DNA of 64,000 nucleotides from the NCBI RefSeq assembly GCF_010211745.1, contig NZ_PDWQ01000001.1, forward strand, positions 813,853-877,852, read 5' to 3'. The notes under the pieces are model-generated. The model did not search any database. It had not been told where the DNA came from and saw only the letters and a program-made list of their open reading frames with translations. The translations under genes and the position numbers were made by a program. How positions within the stretch are numbered: position 1 is the stretch's first letter; each line of letters starts with the position of its first letter. This DNA is from Pseudoxanthomonas kalamensis DSM 18571. GTDB taxonomy: Bacteria; Pseudomonadota; Gammaproteobacteria; Xanthomonadales; Xanthomonadaceae. Of this stretch, positions 28,701 through 36,587 are shown one piece after another.

Positions 28701-31412
28701 ATCTGCGAGGTACTGAACCCGAGCAACTGTGATACGGCGACGATCACGGTGACGGTGACGGCCGCGCCGATCGAGGCGACCGATGACACCCTGGGTCCGA
28801 TGAACGGCAGTGACGGCGGCAGCGCGGGTAACGCCTATGACAACGACACGCTGAACGGCAACCCGGTCGACCCGACGGAGATCACCGGGACGGTGACCAC
28901 ACCGGCCACGCCGATCAACGGTGGCCCGGTGCCGACGCTGGACGTAAGCACCGGCGAGGTGACGGTGCCGGCGGGCACGCCGGCGGGCGACTACACGATC
29001 GCCTACCAGATCTGCGAGGTGCTGAACCCGAGCAACTGTGACACCGCGACGGTGACGGTGACGGTGACGGCCGCGCCGATCGAGGCCAATGACGACGCGC
29101 TGGATCCGGTGAACGGCAGCGACGGTGGCAGTGCCGGCAATGCGTATGACAACGACACGCTGAACGGCAACCCGGTCGACCCGACGGAGATCACCGGGAC
29201 GGTGACCACACCGGCCACGCCGATCAACGGTGGCCCGGTGCCGACGCTGGACGTAAGCACGGGCGAGGTGACGGTGCCGGCGGCGACACCGGCGGGCGAC
29301 TACACGATCGCCTATCAGATCTGCGAGGTGCTGAACCCGAGCAACTGCGACACCGCGACGGTGACGGTGACGGTGACGGCGCCGGAAGTGATCGCCAACC
29401 CCGACGTCTATGACGGCGTGGACGGGACCGATGGCGGCCCGGTTGGCAACGTGCTGGACAACGACACCTACAACGGTGGCGTGACCGACATCAGCCAGGT
29501 GACGATCACGGTGGACGATCCGGATACCGGCGACGGCGTGCACATCGATCCGACCACCGGTGCGGTGATCGTCGATCCGGGAACGCCGACGGGCACCTAC
29601 GAGCTGACCTACACGATCTGCGACGTGATCAACCCGGGCAACTGCAGTACCACGACGGTGACGGTGGGCGTGCTGGGCGATGTGCAGCTGCGGGTAACCA
29701 AGACCGCCAGCGTGCGCGAGGTCAATGTCGGCGATCTGGTCCGCTACACGGTAACGGTGGAGAACGTGGGCGACAGCCCGGCTGTGGCCGTGAGCATCGT
29801 GGACACCGCGGCAGCCGGCCTGAGCTACGTGGACGGTTCGCTGAGCGTGGTCGACGGCGACAACGCCGGCACGGCCACCGGCAGTAACCCGGTCCGCTTC
29901 GAGGGCCTGGACATCGGCGTGGGCCAGAGCGCGACCCTGGTCTACCTGATGCGGGTGGGCGCGGGCGTGCGTCCGGGCACCCTGGAGAACCAGGCCCAGG
30001 CCTACAGTTCGAGCGGCCAGCCGCTGTCGAACGTGGCCACGGCATCGGTGACCGTGGAGAGCGACCCGTTGATGGACGACTCGCTGGTGTTCGGCACGGT
30101 GTTCAACGATCGTGATGGCGACGGCTGGCAAGACAGCGCGGCCCTGGGCGGGGTACGGGTGCAGGGCGGCTTCGCACCAGGCGCCTACGTGGCCAACTCG
30201 ACCACGGTCGACCGTGGCGCGGGCATGCAGCCCGAGCCGGATGCCAGCTCGCCGATGCTGCATGGCATCGAGGTGGGTGGCATCAGCGGCCGTGCCTCGA
30301 CCGCTGATCCGGTGGGCGCGCATCAGGTGGTGATCCGTCAGCGCCTGAAGGAACTGGCCTTCACCGACGACTTCATGCTGACCAGCGCGCAGGGCGTGAC
30401 GGTGCGGATGGATGCGGCCGGCCAGACCACGGTGGAGCGCTCGGGCCAGGCGGCCAAGGGCCTGACCGCAGCCGATCCGGTGGTCCAGCGCAAGGTCTCG
30501 CAGGGCGAAGGCGGCTACATCGTCGACTACGTGATCGGCAATGCCGGTATCGACGAACGCGGCATCCCCGGCGTGCGGATCGCCTCGGTCGAGGGCCTTC
30601 TGGTGGAGACTGACCAGTTCGGTCGCTACCATCTGGAAGGCATCGACGGCGGCAACCTGGCGCGTGGACGCAACTTTATCCTGAAGGTCGACAAGGCCAC
30701 GTTGCCCTCGGGCGCGGTGTTCAGTACCGACAACCCGCTGTTGCGGCGGGTGACCCAGGGCGTGCCGGTGCGGTTCGACTTCGGCGTGACGTTGCCGGAA
30801 GTGGAGATCCAGGGCGGCAGCGAACAGGTGGAGCTGGAGCTGGGCGAGGTGTTCTTCGCCCCGGGCAGCGCCGAAGTGCGCGAGCAGTACCTGCCGGCGA
30901 TCGAGCAGATCGCCGAGCAGGTCCAGCGCTACCAGGGCGGCGAGGTGGTGATCAGCGCCAACGGCTACAGCGAGGCGCTGGCCTTCGACCGCGCCAATGC
31001 GGTCAAGGACGCGCTGTTGTCGCGGCTGACGCCGGAACTGGCCTCGGCGCTGAAGGTCAGCGTGCGCAACGACCCGTCCGACCCGGACACGATGCTGGCC
31101 GGGATCGATGGCGGCTCGCCGGTGCTGGGCGTGGTGCTGTTCGATACCGATAAGTCGACGATCAAGCCGCAGTACCAGCCGCTGATCGACAAGATCGCCG
31201 CGTATCTGGAGCAGCAGGGTGGCGGCACGGTGGCCGTGGTCGGCCATACCGACTGGCGCGCCTCGGATGCCTACAACGCGGCCCTGGGCATGCGTCGGGC
31301 ACGAGCAGTGTACGAAGCGATCGCAGCGAAATTGAGTCAGGACGTCCGTGGCAAGGTCCGGGTCGAAGCGAACAACGATCCGGCGGCTCCCGCTGGCATG
31401 GAACGCAAGTAA
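22719..31412 (+). CDS. Giant secreted DUF11/Ig-like repeat protein with two C-terminal OmpA domains
   Basis: About 2,897 residues. Signal peptide ending VPTVAMA at about residue 30. Residues about 30-1200: seven to nine DUF11-like beta-sandwich domains (each opening like MNKSFSPAVIPPGGTSTL, VSKSFSPINIAAGGTS or LVKSADVDTYSTIGQ). Residues about 1208-2225: eleven tandem Ig-like repeats of about 100 residues. About 2320-2440: a further DUF11 domain (VTKTASVREVNVGDLVRYTV). About 2455-2700: SdrD-B-like region (FGTVFNDRDGDGWQD). About 2708-2897: two OmpA-like domains, the second with the peptidoglycan-binding pattern (FDTDKSTIKPQY; VVGHTDWRASDAYN; RRARAVYEA). It should be a murein-anchored surface or periplasm-spanning fibre. 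ATG 22719 has AGGGA 6 bases upstream and starts the signal peptide; a GTG at 22701 is less likely. The next gene follows after 12 bases. Confidence 0.9.
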   Translation: MDVKGSMARGVLRATLLLLALWLVPTVAMAQLAMNKSFSPAVIPPGGTSTLSILLFNNGPDEALNVSLVDDFPASPSGLTVGPGGLLSNTCGGAVAANTGDASIVLSGGAIPAASGVLPGQCEIVVEVVGMPPTAPASYLNEIPAGNVTSSVGSPGADVSASLSVIAGTEIGVSKTIINFPVRGGAESTVRITLNNLNLFDVTGVSVSDPLPGGGILVVAATPDVNSTCGGTVTATPGATSFSLAGGVIAAGSSCVIEVDIEFSGGGTDLYGARPTNTIAAGTLSSDQGISNTVASRNFYAFSGATLTKAFSPAVIAPDGDSTLTITIGNRNAIPIDNFSLTDNLPAGVTITGAPTTTCSGGTVDVVGSDVTLSGATVPGSGYQTSINANVPYDIGSASCTVTIPVTANALGTYTNTIPAGTFSGGVPHTQATDDLDVIGTEIVGYKDFTPYGGANPDIPQSGQTTLRIRATNTSTTTPATNLSITDDLATMGAGISIGGTGGATANTCGGTVTAVPGTTLISLTGGSIPPGTSAANPGECYIEVPVRVAADATRSARNNDILPGAISSDLGSNPQRIRKRMDVTYALRAAKAWLRPGSNTAGATSVNAGDIVRVRVQVLRTNQAARITDIGFTDTLPAGFVIAPTPNESTTCSGGSVAAVPGNDSFTLSGGVLGSSDFVGADNCYVYVDVVAPITTGQYINRIEIGDVTGMTNVGQVANVTAASDDINVTSGLGVSKSFSPINIAAGGTSRVSVVVSNTGFGAVALTGVNLADALPAGLEIAAVPNAIISPIAGTCGGNASAPAGGNTATWSSGSIGVNAVCELAFDVTTGAIGTFVNTIPSGAVSSTQNISNVNSALATLVSSGDADIAVTKDDGVPGVGKGDSTTYQINVTNNSTNRFVSGILFEDLEPTGMSFTAWTCTAIAGSSCDASSGTGSINTRVNLAPSGVATFTVEATVDSGYTGAQITNTATINPGSSGVVDPDLSNNTTSDTDDVYPKLTLVKSVDNTGGGTAAADAWTLQASGPTPISGQSGNAAVTDVAVLPGTYALSESGGPTDYTAGDWVCTNGIAVNAGQIDLSLGQDTVCTIVNTFQPAPAMTLVKSADVDTYSTIGQVITYTYTLTNTGNNAITGVSVSDDKLGPVTCAPTDIAPTETSTCTATYAIQASDLAATPGTITNVATGNGTPEGGTLTAPTDTVIITESVNPIVAVNDSYPGINGSDGATTGSVLDNDTLNGVVLDPADVTLTPGTAPTPANGSITMNADGTITVAPGTTAGAYTYDYTICEVLNPTNCDSATATVTVTAAPIVAEDDAYTGINGSDGATTGSVLDNDTLNGAAVVPAEVTLTPGTAPTPANGSIAMNADGTITVAPGTTAGAYTYDYTICEVLNPTNCDSATVTVTVTAAPIVAEDDAYTGINGSDGATTGSVLDNDTLNGAAVVPAEVTLTPGTAPTPANGSIAMNADGTITVAPGTTAGAYTYDYTICEVLNPTNCDSATATVTVDAAVIDAVDDTGSVSSGATGGTAVTNVLSNDSLNGAVPTLSTVTLAQVSTTHANVVLDPATGAVSVAPGTPAGSYEVVYRICEVLNPSNCDTATVTVGVAAAPINAVDDSYPGINGSDGATTGSVLINDTLNGVVLDPADVTLTPGTAPTPANGSITMNADGTITVAPGTTAGAYTYDYTICEVLNPTNCDSATATVTVDAAAIDAANDALGPVNGSDGGSAGNAYDNDTLNGSPVAPTDITGTVTTPATPINGGPVPTLDLATGEVTVPAATPAGDYTIVYQICEVLNPSNCDTATITVTVTAAPIDAVDDTFAPVDGAGGDTAGNAFDNDMLNGNPITTIDITGTVVTPATPINGGRVPILDPTTGEVTVPPATPAGDYTIVYQICEQLNPSNCDTATITVPVAATAIDAVDDTLASVNGAEGGSAGNAYSNDTLSGYPVDPDENITGTVTTPATPINGGPVPTLDVSTGEVTVPAATPAGDYTIVYQICEVLNPSNCDTATITVTVTAAPIEATDDTLGPMNGSDGGSAGNAYDNDTLNGNPVDPTEITGTVTTPATPINGGPVPTLDVSTGEVTVPAGTPAGDYTIAYQICEVLNPSNCDTATVTVTVTAAPIEANDDALDPVNGSDGGSAGNAYDNDTLNGNPVDPTEITGTVTTPATPINGGPVPTLDVSTGEVTVPAATPAGDYTIAYQICEVLNPSNCDTATVTVTVTAPEVIANPDVYDGVDGTDGGPVGNVLDNDTYNGGVTDISQVTITVDDPDTGDGVHIDPTTGAVIVDPGTPTGTYELTYTICDVINPGNCSTTTVTVGVLGDVQLRVTKTASVREVNVGDLVRYTVTVENVGDSPAVAVSIVDTAAAGLSYVDGSLSVVDGDNAGTATGSNPVRFEGLDIGVGQSATLVYLMRVGAGVRPGTLENQAQAYSSSGQPLSNVATASVTVESDPLMDDSLVFGTVFNDRDGDGWQDSAALGGVRVQGGFAPGAYVANSTTVDRGAGMQPEPDASSPMLHGIEVGGISGRASTADPVGAHQVVIRQRLKELAFTDDFMLTSAQGVTVRMDAAGQTTVERSGQAAKGLTAADPVVQRKVSQGEGGYIVDYVIGNAGIDERGIPGVRIASVEGLLVETDQFGRYHLEGIDGGNLARGRNFILKVDKATLPSGAVFSTDNPLLRRVTQGVPVRFDFGVTLPEVEIQGGSEQVELELGEVFFAPGSAEVREQYLPAIEQIAEQVQRYQGGEVVISANGYSEALAFDRANAVKDALLSRLTPELASALKVSVRNDPSDPDTMLAGIDGGSPVLGVVLFDTDKSTIKPQYQPLIDKIAAYLEQQGGGTVAVVGHTDWRASDAYNAALGMRRARAVYEAIAAKLSQDVRGKVRVEANNDPAAPAGMERK
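26341..29400 (+). repeat. Eleven in-frame repeats of about 300 bp inside the giant gene
   Basis: Repeat starts are at about 26341, 26641, 26941, 27241, 27541, 27838, 28147, 28456, 28768, 29077 and 29386 (the last is divergent and runs to about 29680). Each codes for about 100 residues with the core NGSDG...DNDTLNG and a conserved ICEVLNPxNCD Cys-x6-Cys pair. Two subtypes exist: a GINGSDGATTGSVLD type (repeats 1-3, 5) and a GSDGGSAGNAYDND type (6-10). Copies 26641-26940 and 26941-27240 differ at only 3 of the first 290 bases, indicating recent duplication or gene conversion. Confidence 0.9.
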
Positions 31413-31424
31413 GGGGGGCGGGAC

Positions 31425-34400
31425 ATGAAGATGAAGATGAAACTGCTCGATTACACGCTGATCGGCCTGCTGGCCGGTACTGCGCCGCTGGCTGCGGCGC
31501 AGGAGGCCGGCACGGCGCCGGCCGCGGACATGAACTGCACCGATGACGGTTGCGCCTCGCAGGAGGGTCTGCTGTTCAAGTTGCGTACCCGCGGCGAGCG
31601 CGAGCCGGTCACCGAAGGCACGGCGCACAACCCGGACGCGCGGGTACTGGCGCCGGACCGCCGGGTCACCGTCGGCCTGGAAGGGCCGGGCAAGGCGGTG
31701 GCACGGGGCACGTTCTCGGTGGAACTGGCCAACGGTGGCGCGATCTGGGCGACCGAGGATCCGGTGCTGGGCGATGCCGAGCTGACGGTGACCGCACCAT
31801 CGATCGTGGCGTTCGACGGCAAGGCGATCACCAAGCCGGTGCAGTTCTACGTGCGCAGCAACTACTCGGCCTTCGTCGAGCGCTACGAGTTGTCGGTGTA
31901 CCGCTCCAGCGACGTGGACCTGATCGAGCCGATCGCCACGGTGCCGCTGAAGGTGGGCAACGTCAGCGCGAGCGAGTGGGACGGCGCATTGCCGGCGTCG
32001 TATCCGTTCCGCGCCGGCGACGAGCTGGTCTACGTGCTGCGCGCCTACGATGCGCACGGCGCCTACGACGAGACCTGGCCGCGCACCTTGCAACTGGTCA
32101 CGCCGCAGGAAGCCGATCGCGGCGGACAGCAGCTGCGCGACAGTACCGAGAAGTCGCTGGGTACCTCGCTGACTACCGATCAGGCGCAGACGCAGAGCCT
32201 GCTGGACGCGGTGTTCGCCGAGAACGGGCTGCGCCTGCAGAACATCCCGCTGTACGGCTCGCGGGTGCGCATCCAGGGCCGCAACATCCCGCAGAACACC
32301 CAGCTGAAGATCAACGAGGAGAACTATCCGGTCGATCTGGAGCGCAAGTTCGTTGCCGAGTATCTGGTGCCGGTGGGCCGGCACAGCTTCGACATCGCGG
32401 TGGGCAACCAGGACGCCGCGGCGCACCACACGCTGGACGTGGATGTGACCGGTCAGTACTTCTTCGGCGTGGGCCTGGCCGACGTGACGATCGCGCAGAA
32501 CAAGATCGGCGGCTCGACCGCGGCGTTCCAGAATGATCCGCGCTACCAGGACGACATCATCAGCGATGGCCGGCTGGCGTTCTACGGCAAGGCCAAGTTC
32601 AAGGGCAAGTACCTGGTGACGGCGCAGGCCGACACCACCGAGAAGGACCTGGAGCACCTGTTCGACGGCTTCACCGAGGCCTATCCGCAGGATGTGTTCC
32701 GGCGGCTGGACCCGGACCTGTACTACCCGGTCTACGGCGACGACTCCACGACCTATCGCGACGTCGACACCCAGGGCCGGTTCTACCTGCGGGTGGACTG
32801 GGACAAGAACGAAGCGTTGTGGGGCAACTTCTACACCGGTCTGACCGGGACCGAGTACAGCCAGTACACGCGTTCGCTCTATGGCGCGGCGCTGGACTGG
32901 CGCTCGCGCGGAATCAACGCCTGGGGCGATGCCAAGACCCAGTTGCGCGCGTTCGGCTCCGAGGCGCAGAGTGCGCCGGGGCATAGCGAATTCATTGGCA
33001 CCGGCGGCAGCCTGTACTACCTGAAGCACACCGACCTGTTGCCGGGCTCGGACGTGGTGGTGCTGGAAGTGCGCGATGTCACCACCGGCCGGGTCGAGAA
33101 CCGGGTCAACCTGGTGCGCGGGGCCGACTACGAGATCGACGAGCTGCAGGGGCGGATCCTGCTGACCCGGGCGTTGTCGCAGATCACCCGGGAGAACATC
33201 CCGACCCTGACCCGCGATACGCCGCTGAGCGGGTTCGAGCAGCGCCTGCTGGTGGACTACGAGTGGATCCCGAACGGGTTCGACGCCGACGAGACCACTG
33301 CCGGGTTCCGCGGCAAGCAGTGGTTCGGCGATCACCTCGGGGTGGGCCTGACCTATGTGCAGGAGAACCGGGCCGGTGAGGACTACACCCTCAGTGGCGC
33401 GGACCTGACCCTGCAGGCGGGCAAGGGCACCTACGTCAAGGCCGAGTATGCGCAGACCGAGTCGTTCAGCGCACCGGTGTTCTTCTCGGACAACGGCGGC
33501 TTCAGCTTCACCCAGCTCAACCCGACTGGTCCGCGCGAAGGCGAGGCCAAGTCGGTCGAGGCGCGGGCCAACTTCAAGGAACTGGGCTGGACGGCGCAGG
33601 ATTGGAGTGCGGGCGCCTGGTGGCGCAACGTGGGCGCGGGTTACTCGATCAACCGTGCCGACACCGGGCTGGAGACCACCGAGTACGGCGCCGAGGTGCT
33701 GGGCAAGTTCACCCCGGACATCAGTCTGTACGCCCGCTACACCCGTGCCGAACGCGGCGCCGAGGCGCTGACCCAGGCGCAGTTGAGCGGCGAATGGCGG
33801 ATGGGCGAGTACAGCACCTGGAGCGCGGAGATCCGTCGGGTCGAACAGGAGCAGACCGGCGGCGATGCGGCCGGCACTCTGGGCGCGGTGCGCTACACCC
33901 ACCGCTTCGGCACCGCCTTCGACGTGTACGGCACCGCGCAGCTGACCCTGGACGACGATGGCGGGCGCTACGAGGACAACGACGCGTTCACCCTGGGCAC
34001 CAAGTACCTGTTCGGCGAGCGTTCCAGCGTGGGCGCCGAGGCGACCACCGGCGATCGCGGCGATGCCCTGACCGCCAGCGCCGAGTACGAGTTGAACCCG
34101 GAGCACACGCTGTACGGCAGCTACACCTATTCGACCGACACCACCGAGTACGACTCGCTGTTCAACCCCAACCGGCAGACCGGCTGGACCCTGGGCCAAC
34201 GCTGGCGGCTGAGCAACCAGGTCAACATGTTCAACGAGAGCCAGTACCTGAAAGCCGACCGCGCCACCGGCGAGGCCGGGCTGGCGCACACGTTCGGCAT
34301 GGACTTCTATCCCGGTCAGGGCTGGAACCTGGGGTTCACTCTGGGCTATGGCGAACTGGTCAACAGTGTGGGCGGCAACGTCGACCGCAAGACGGTGAGC

Positions 34401-35102
34401 CTGAGTGGTGGGCGGACCTCGCCGGATACCGACTGGCAGAGCAAGCTCGAGTGGCGTCAGGACAGCGGCGCCGAGCAGCGCGAGCAGTGGGTCAGCACCA
34501 ACCGGCTGACGCACAAGATCAACGAGAGCTGGCGGATCGCGGCGCGGCTGAACTACTCGGATACCGACGACGAGCTGGATCCGGCGGCCGGGGCGAAGTT
34601 CATCGAGGGCAACCTGGGCTTTGCCTGGCGTCCGTGGAACAGCACCCGCTGGGGCGTGTTCGGTCGCTACACCTACCTGTACGACCTGGCCACGCTGGGG
34701 CAGATGGGCGGGGCGGACTACGACCAGAAGTCGCAGGTGGTTTCGGTCGAAGGCGTGTACAAGCACGACTCCCGCTGGGAGTTCGCGGCCAAGGTCGCGC
34801 GGCGCGAAGGCGAGGTGCGCTACGGCCGCGGGACCGGCGACTGGGCCGACTCGGCGACCACGTTCGCTTCCGGGCAGATCCGTTACGACCTGCGCCAGCA
34901 GTGGCACGCGCTGGCCGAGTACCGCTGGCTGGACGTCAAGGACGGCGGCACCCGCACCGGCTGGCTGGTCGGCGTGGACCGCGACCTGGGCAAGAACTTC
35001 CGCATCGGCGTGGGCTACAACTTCACCGATTTCAGCGACGATCTGACCGATTTCGATTACGACCACAAGGGATGGTTCATCAACCTTGTCGGAACGTATT
35101 GA
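31425..35102 (+). CDS. Large outer-membrane beta-barrel partner of the repeat protein
   Basis: 1,225 residues. Signal peptide LLDYTLIGLLAGTAPLAAA. Residues about 60-370 look like beta-sandwich periplasmic domains (VQFYVRSNYSAFVERYELS; VRIQGRNIPQNTQLKIN; VGRHSFDIAVGNQ). From about 380 on, alternating amphipathic strands with many Tyr/Trp girdle residues (FYGKAKFKGKYLVTAQADTTE, GAWWRNVGAGYSINRADTG) run to the C-terminus INLVGTY, whose final aromatic fits BAM-assembled barrels. There is no TonB box or plug, so it is not a classical TonB receptor. It starts 12 bases after the repeat gene with a GGGGGG ribosome site: one operon. It may anchor or export the repeat protein. Family function is unknown. 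Confidence 0.82.
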   Translation: MKMKMKLLDYTLIGLLAGTAPLAAAQEAGTAPAADMNCTDDGCASQEGLLFKLRTRGEREPVTEGTAHNPDARVLAPDRRVTVGLEGPGKAVARGTFSVELANGGAIWATEDPVLGDAELTVTAPSIVAFDGKAITKPVQFYVRSNYSAFVERYELSVYRSSDVDLIEPIATVPLKVGNVSASEWDGALPASYPFRAGDELVYVLRAYDAHGAYDETWPRTLQLVTPQEADRGGQQLRDSTEKSLGTSLTTDQAQTQSLLDAVFAENGLRLQNIPLYGSRVRIQGRNIPQNTQLKINEENYPVDLERKFVAEYLVPVGRHSFDIAVGNQDAAAHHTLDVDVTGQYFFGVGLADVTIAQNKIGGSTAAFQNDPRYQDDIISDGRLAFYGKAKFKGKYLVTAQADTTEKDLEHLFDGFTEAYPQDVFRRLDPDLYYPVYGDDSTTYRDVDTQGRFYLRVDWDKNEALWGNFYTGLTGTEYSQYTRSLYGAALDWRSRGINAWGDAKTQLRAFGSEAQSAPGHSEFIGTGGSLYYLKHTDLLPGSDVVVLEVRDVTTGRVENRVNLVRGADYEIDELQGRILLTRALSQITRENIPTLTRDTPLSGFEQRLLVDYEWIPNGFDADETTAGFRGKQWFGDHLGVGLTYVQENRAGEDYTLSGADLTLQAGKGTYVKAEYAQTESFSAPVFFSDNGGFSFTQLNPTGPREGEAKSVEARANFKELGWTAQDWSAGAWWRNVGAGYSINRADTGLETTEYGAEVLGKFTPDISLYARYTRAERGAEALTQAQLSGEWRMGEYSTWSAEIRRVEQEQTGGDAAGTLGAVRYTHRFGTAFDVYGTAQLTLDDDGGRYEDNDAFTLGTKYLFGERSSVGAEATTGDRGDALTASAEYELNPEHTLYGSYTYSTDTTEYDSLFNPNRQTGWTLGQRWRLSNQVNMFNESQYLKADRATGEAGLAHTFGMDFYPGQGWNLGFTLGYGELVNSVGGNVDRKTVSLSGGRTSPDTDWQSKLEWRQDSGAEQREQWVSTNRLTHKINESWRIAARLNYSDTDDELDPAAGAKFIEGNLGFAWRPWNSTRWGVFGRYTYLYDLATLGQMGGADYDQKSQVVSVEGVYKHDSRWEFAAKVARREGEVRYGRGTGDWADSATTFASGQIRYDLRQQWHALAEYRWLDVKDGGTRTGWLVGVDRDLGKNFRIGVGYNFTDFSDDLTDFDYDHKGWFINLVGTY

Positions 35103-35170
35103 TCTGGCGGCCGGATGAACAGGGGTCTGGCCTGCGGGCTCGGTTGACTGCGGTTTCAGGTCCGTTTGCG

Positions 35171-35197
35171 AAAGCCCCCGGTTAGCCGGGGGCTTTT
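35171..35197. terminator. Strong bidirectional terminator
   Basis: AAAGCCCCCGG (35171-35181), loop TTAG, CCGGGGGCTTT (35186-35196) plus T. The A-rich and T-rich flanks let it act for the barrel gene (+) and for the convergent phosphatase gene (-), whose stop lies within it. Confidence 0.93.
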
Positions 35198-36056
35198 ACA
35201 AGACATCGGGGATGGGCACCGACAGCGCTTCGGCTTCCGCCTTGCAGTCACGGGCCGGCGGCGTTCCTTGTGTGCGTGCGGTATCCAGTTCGCGCCGGGC
35301 GATGGCCATGTCCTCGGTGAACTGTGGATTGGCGTGCAAACGGGCGACTACCGAAGCGGCGACGAAGCGGCCCTGCAGGATGTCGCTTTGCCAGTGGACG
35401 TTGCAGACCAGCCGGCTCTCGCCAAAGCTGCGGCCGCGGGCCAGCACGGCTTCGGCCTGATCCGGCGATGCCTCGGCCAACACCAGCGCGGAGGCCCAGC
35501 CGATCGCTGTATGCCCTGACGGGTATGAACCGCTCTTGCGCAAACCGGCTTCGTTGTCGGGAGTGCAGGTGGTTTCGCCGTGCGCCATGAACGGGCGTGG
35601 ACGCAGGTAATGATTCTTGGCCGACCTGGTGCCGTAATGGCCGACATCGGCCATCAGGCGCTGCAGCACCTGGTACAGGCGCGGCGTTCCCTCGGCAGTG
35701 ACCGCGGTTCCCAGAGCGCAATCGAAGGCGCTGGCCGCGCCCGGAAAATGCAGATCGGCATCGACGGCAGCCTGCTCCCAGCGCGGCGTTCCACGCAGGG
35801 CCTGGACATTGCGATGCACTTCCTCGTCGTGTGCAAGGGCAGCCGTGCCCGGGGCGGGCGGAGGTGGCAGCAATTCCAGGCTGCTGGGTACGGCGGCGGG
35901 ATCCAGGTATCCGGCCAGGAAGCCCGGTATGGCTTCGGGCACATCGGTGCGCGGACCGGAGGCCAGCGGAGCCGGTGCCGTGGCGCAGGCACAGAGCAGC
36001 GCGGCGGCAAGCGAGGACAGCAAGACGAAGCGTGATGGCGAGTTCGGCATGGACAT
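35196..36056 (-). CDS. Class A non-specific acid phosphatase (PAP2 superfamily), exported
   Basis: 286 residues. The complete class A signature is present: KNHYLRPRP (KX6RP), GSYPSGHT (PSGH) and SRLVCNVHWQSD (SRX5HX3D), with the catalytic His in the last block and the acid/base His in PSGH. The N-terminus is a signal peptide with a likely lipobox (LLCAC), so it acts in the periplasm, perhaps as a lipoprotein. Such enzymes release phosphate from organic phosphomonoesters. ATGs at 36056 and 36050 are equally possible; neither has a strong ribosome site. Monocistronic, convergent with the barrel gene. Confidence 0.93.
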   Translation of the reverse strand: MSMPNSPSRFVLLSSLAAALLCACATAPAPLASGPRTDVPEAIPGFLAGYLDPAAVPSSLELLPPPPAPGTAALAHDEEVHRNVQALRGTPRWEQAAVDADLHFPGAASAFDCALGTAVTAEGTPRLYQVLQRLMADVGHYGTRSAKNHYLRPRPFMAHGETTCTPDNEAGLRKSGSYPSGHTAIGWASALVLAEASPDQAEAVLARGRSFGESRLVCNVHWQSDILQGRFVAASVVARLHANPQFTEDMAIARRELDTARTQGTPPARDCKAEAEALSVPIPDVL

Positions 36057-36324
36057 GGCGGCAGGCGTTTGTCTGGGAAGGATCAGGATACCGGTTCGAT
36101 TTCAGTTTCCTGCCGGGTTTCATCATTCTGCACAGATCGTTTTTCAGGAAGCCACGAAGACGGGCCGGAAGCTGATGATCGATATCTTGGCCAATGTGCC
36201 GCTCTCGGTTTGCTTCAGTACCCGACTGTCTGCGTAGCCGGGGATGTACCAGACTTGGACGACGGCATCGCGCTTTTGAGGGAATCCCCTCTGTCCTTCG
36301 CCTGCGGCAGTTGAATCGACACGG
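36057..36324. other. Intergenic stretch with no recognised gene
   Basis: Upstream region of the phosphatase gene. Short open frames here have no family features or ribosome sites. No clear promoter was picked out by eye. Confidence 0.5.
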
Positions 36325-36325
36325 A

Positions 36326-36350
36326 AAAGCCCGCATCAAGGGCGGGCTTT
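36326..36350 (-). terminator. Terminator of the tRNA-Met gene
   Basis: AAAGCCCGC (36326-36334) pairs with GCGGGCTTT (36342-36350). On the minus strand the hairpin ends in a T-run (TTTTCC), 34 bases beyond the tRNA 3' end. Confidence 0.85.
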
Positions 36351-36383
36351 CGTTGCGTAACGAGCTGTTTTTGCAATTGATTC

Positions 36384-36460
36384 TGGTGGCTATGGGTGGA
36401 ATCGAACCACCGACCTCGGGATTATGAGTCTCGCGCTCTAACCGTCTGAGCTACATAGCC
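36384..36460 (-). tRNA. tRNA-Met (anticodon CAT), elongator type
   Basis: 77 bases including an encoded CCA. Cloverleaf on the minus strand: acceptor GGCTATG paired with CATAGCC, D-arm GCTCAGACGGTTAGAGC, anticodon loop CTCATAA (anticodon at 36424-36426), T-arm GGTGGTTCGATTCCACC. A CAT anticodon could also belong to the lysidine-modified tRNA-Ile, but the acceptor stem resembles elongator tRNA-Met; it lacks the mismatch at the acceptor end typical of initiator tRNA. Confidence 0.93.
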
Positions 36461-36587
36461 ATGGAACCGCGTATTTTTCCCGGGTCCGGGAGGCTTGTCA
36501 ATTTTCTGCCGCTATGGGCGATTCCGGCTTGAGCCTTCCGCGTGGCCGTGGCACAGTCGGGCGCAGTAGATATCAGGAGTCCGCATC

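Noticed and set aside
26341..29680. CRISPR-like or intergenic repeat array
   Set aside because: Repeats are about 300 bp, contiguous and in frame, and code for Ig-like domains; no spacers and no cas genes.
27375..35066. A 7.7-kb open frame (about 2,560 codons) on the minus strand opposite the repeat and barrel genes
   Set aside because: Its translation is Arg/His/Val-rich low-complexity sequence without domains. It mirrors G/C-ending codons and lack of antisense stops in the real plus-strand genes, which have signal peptides and family motifs.
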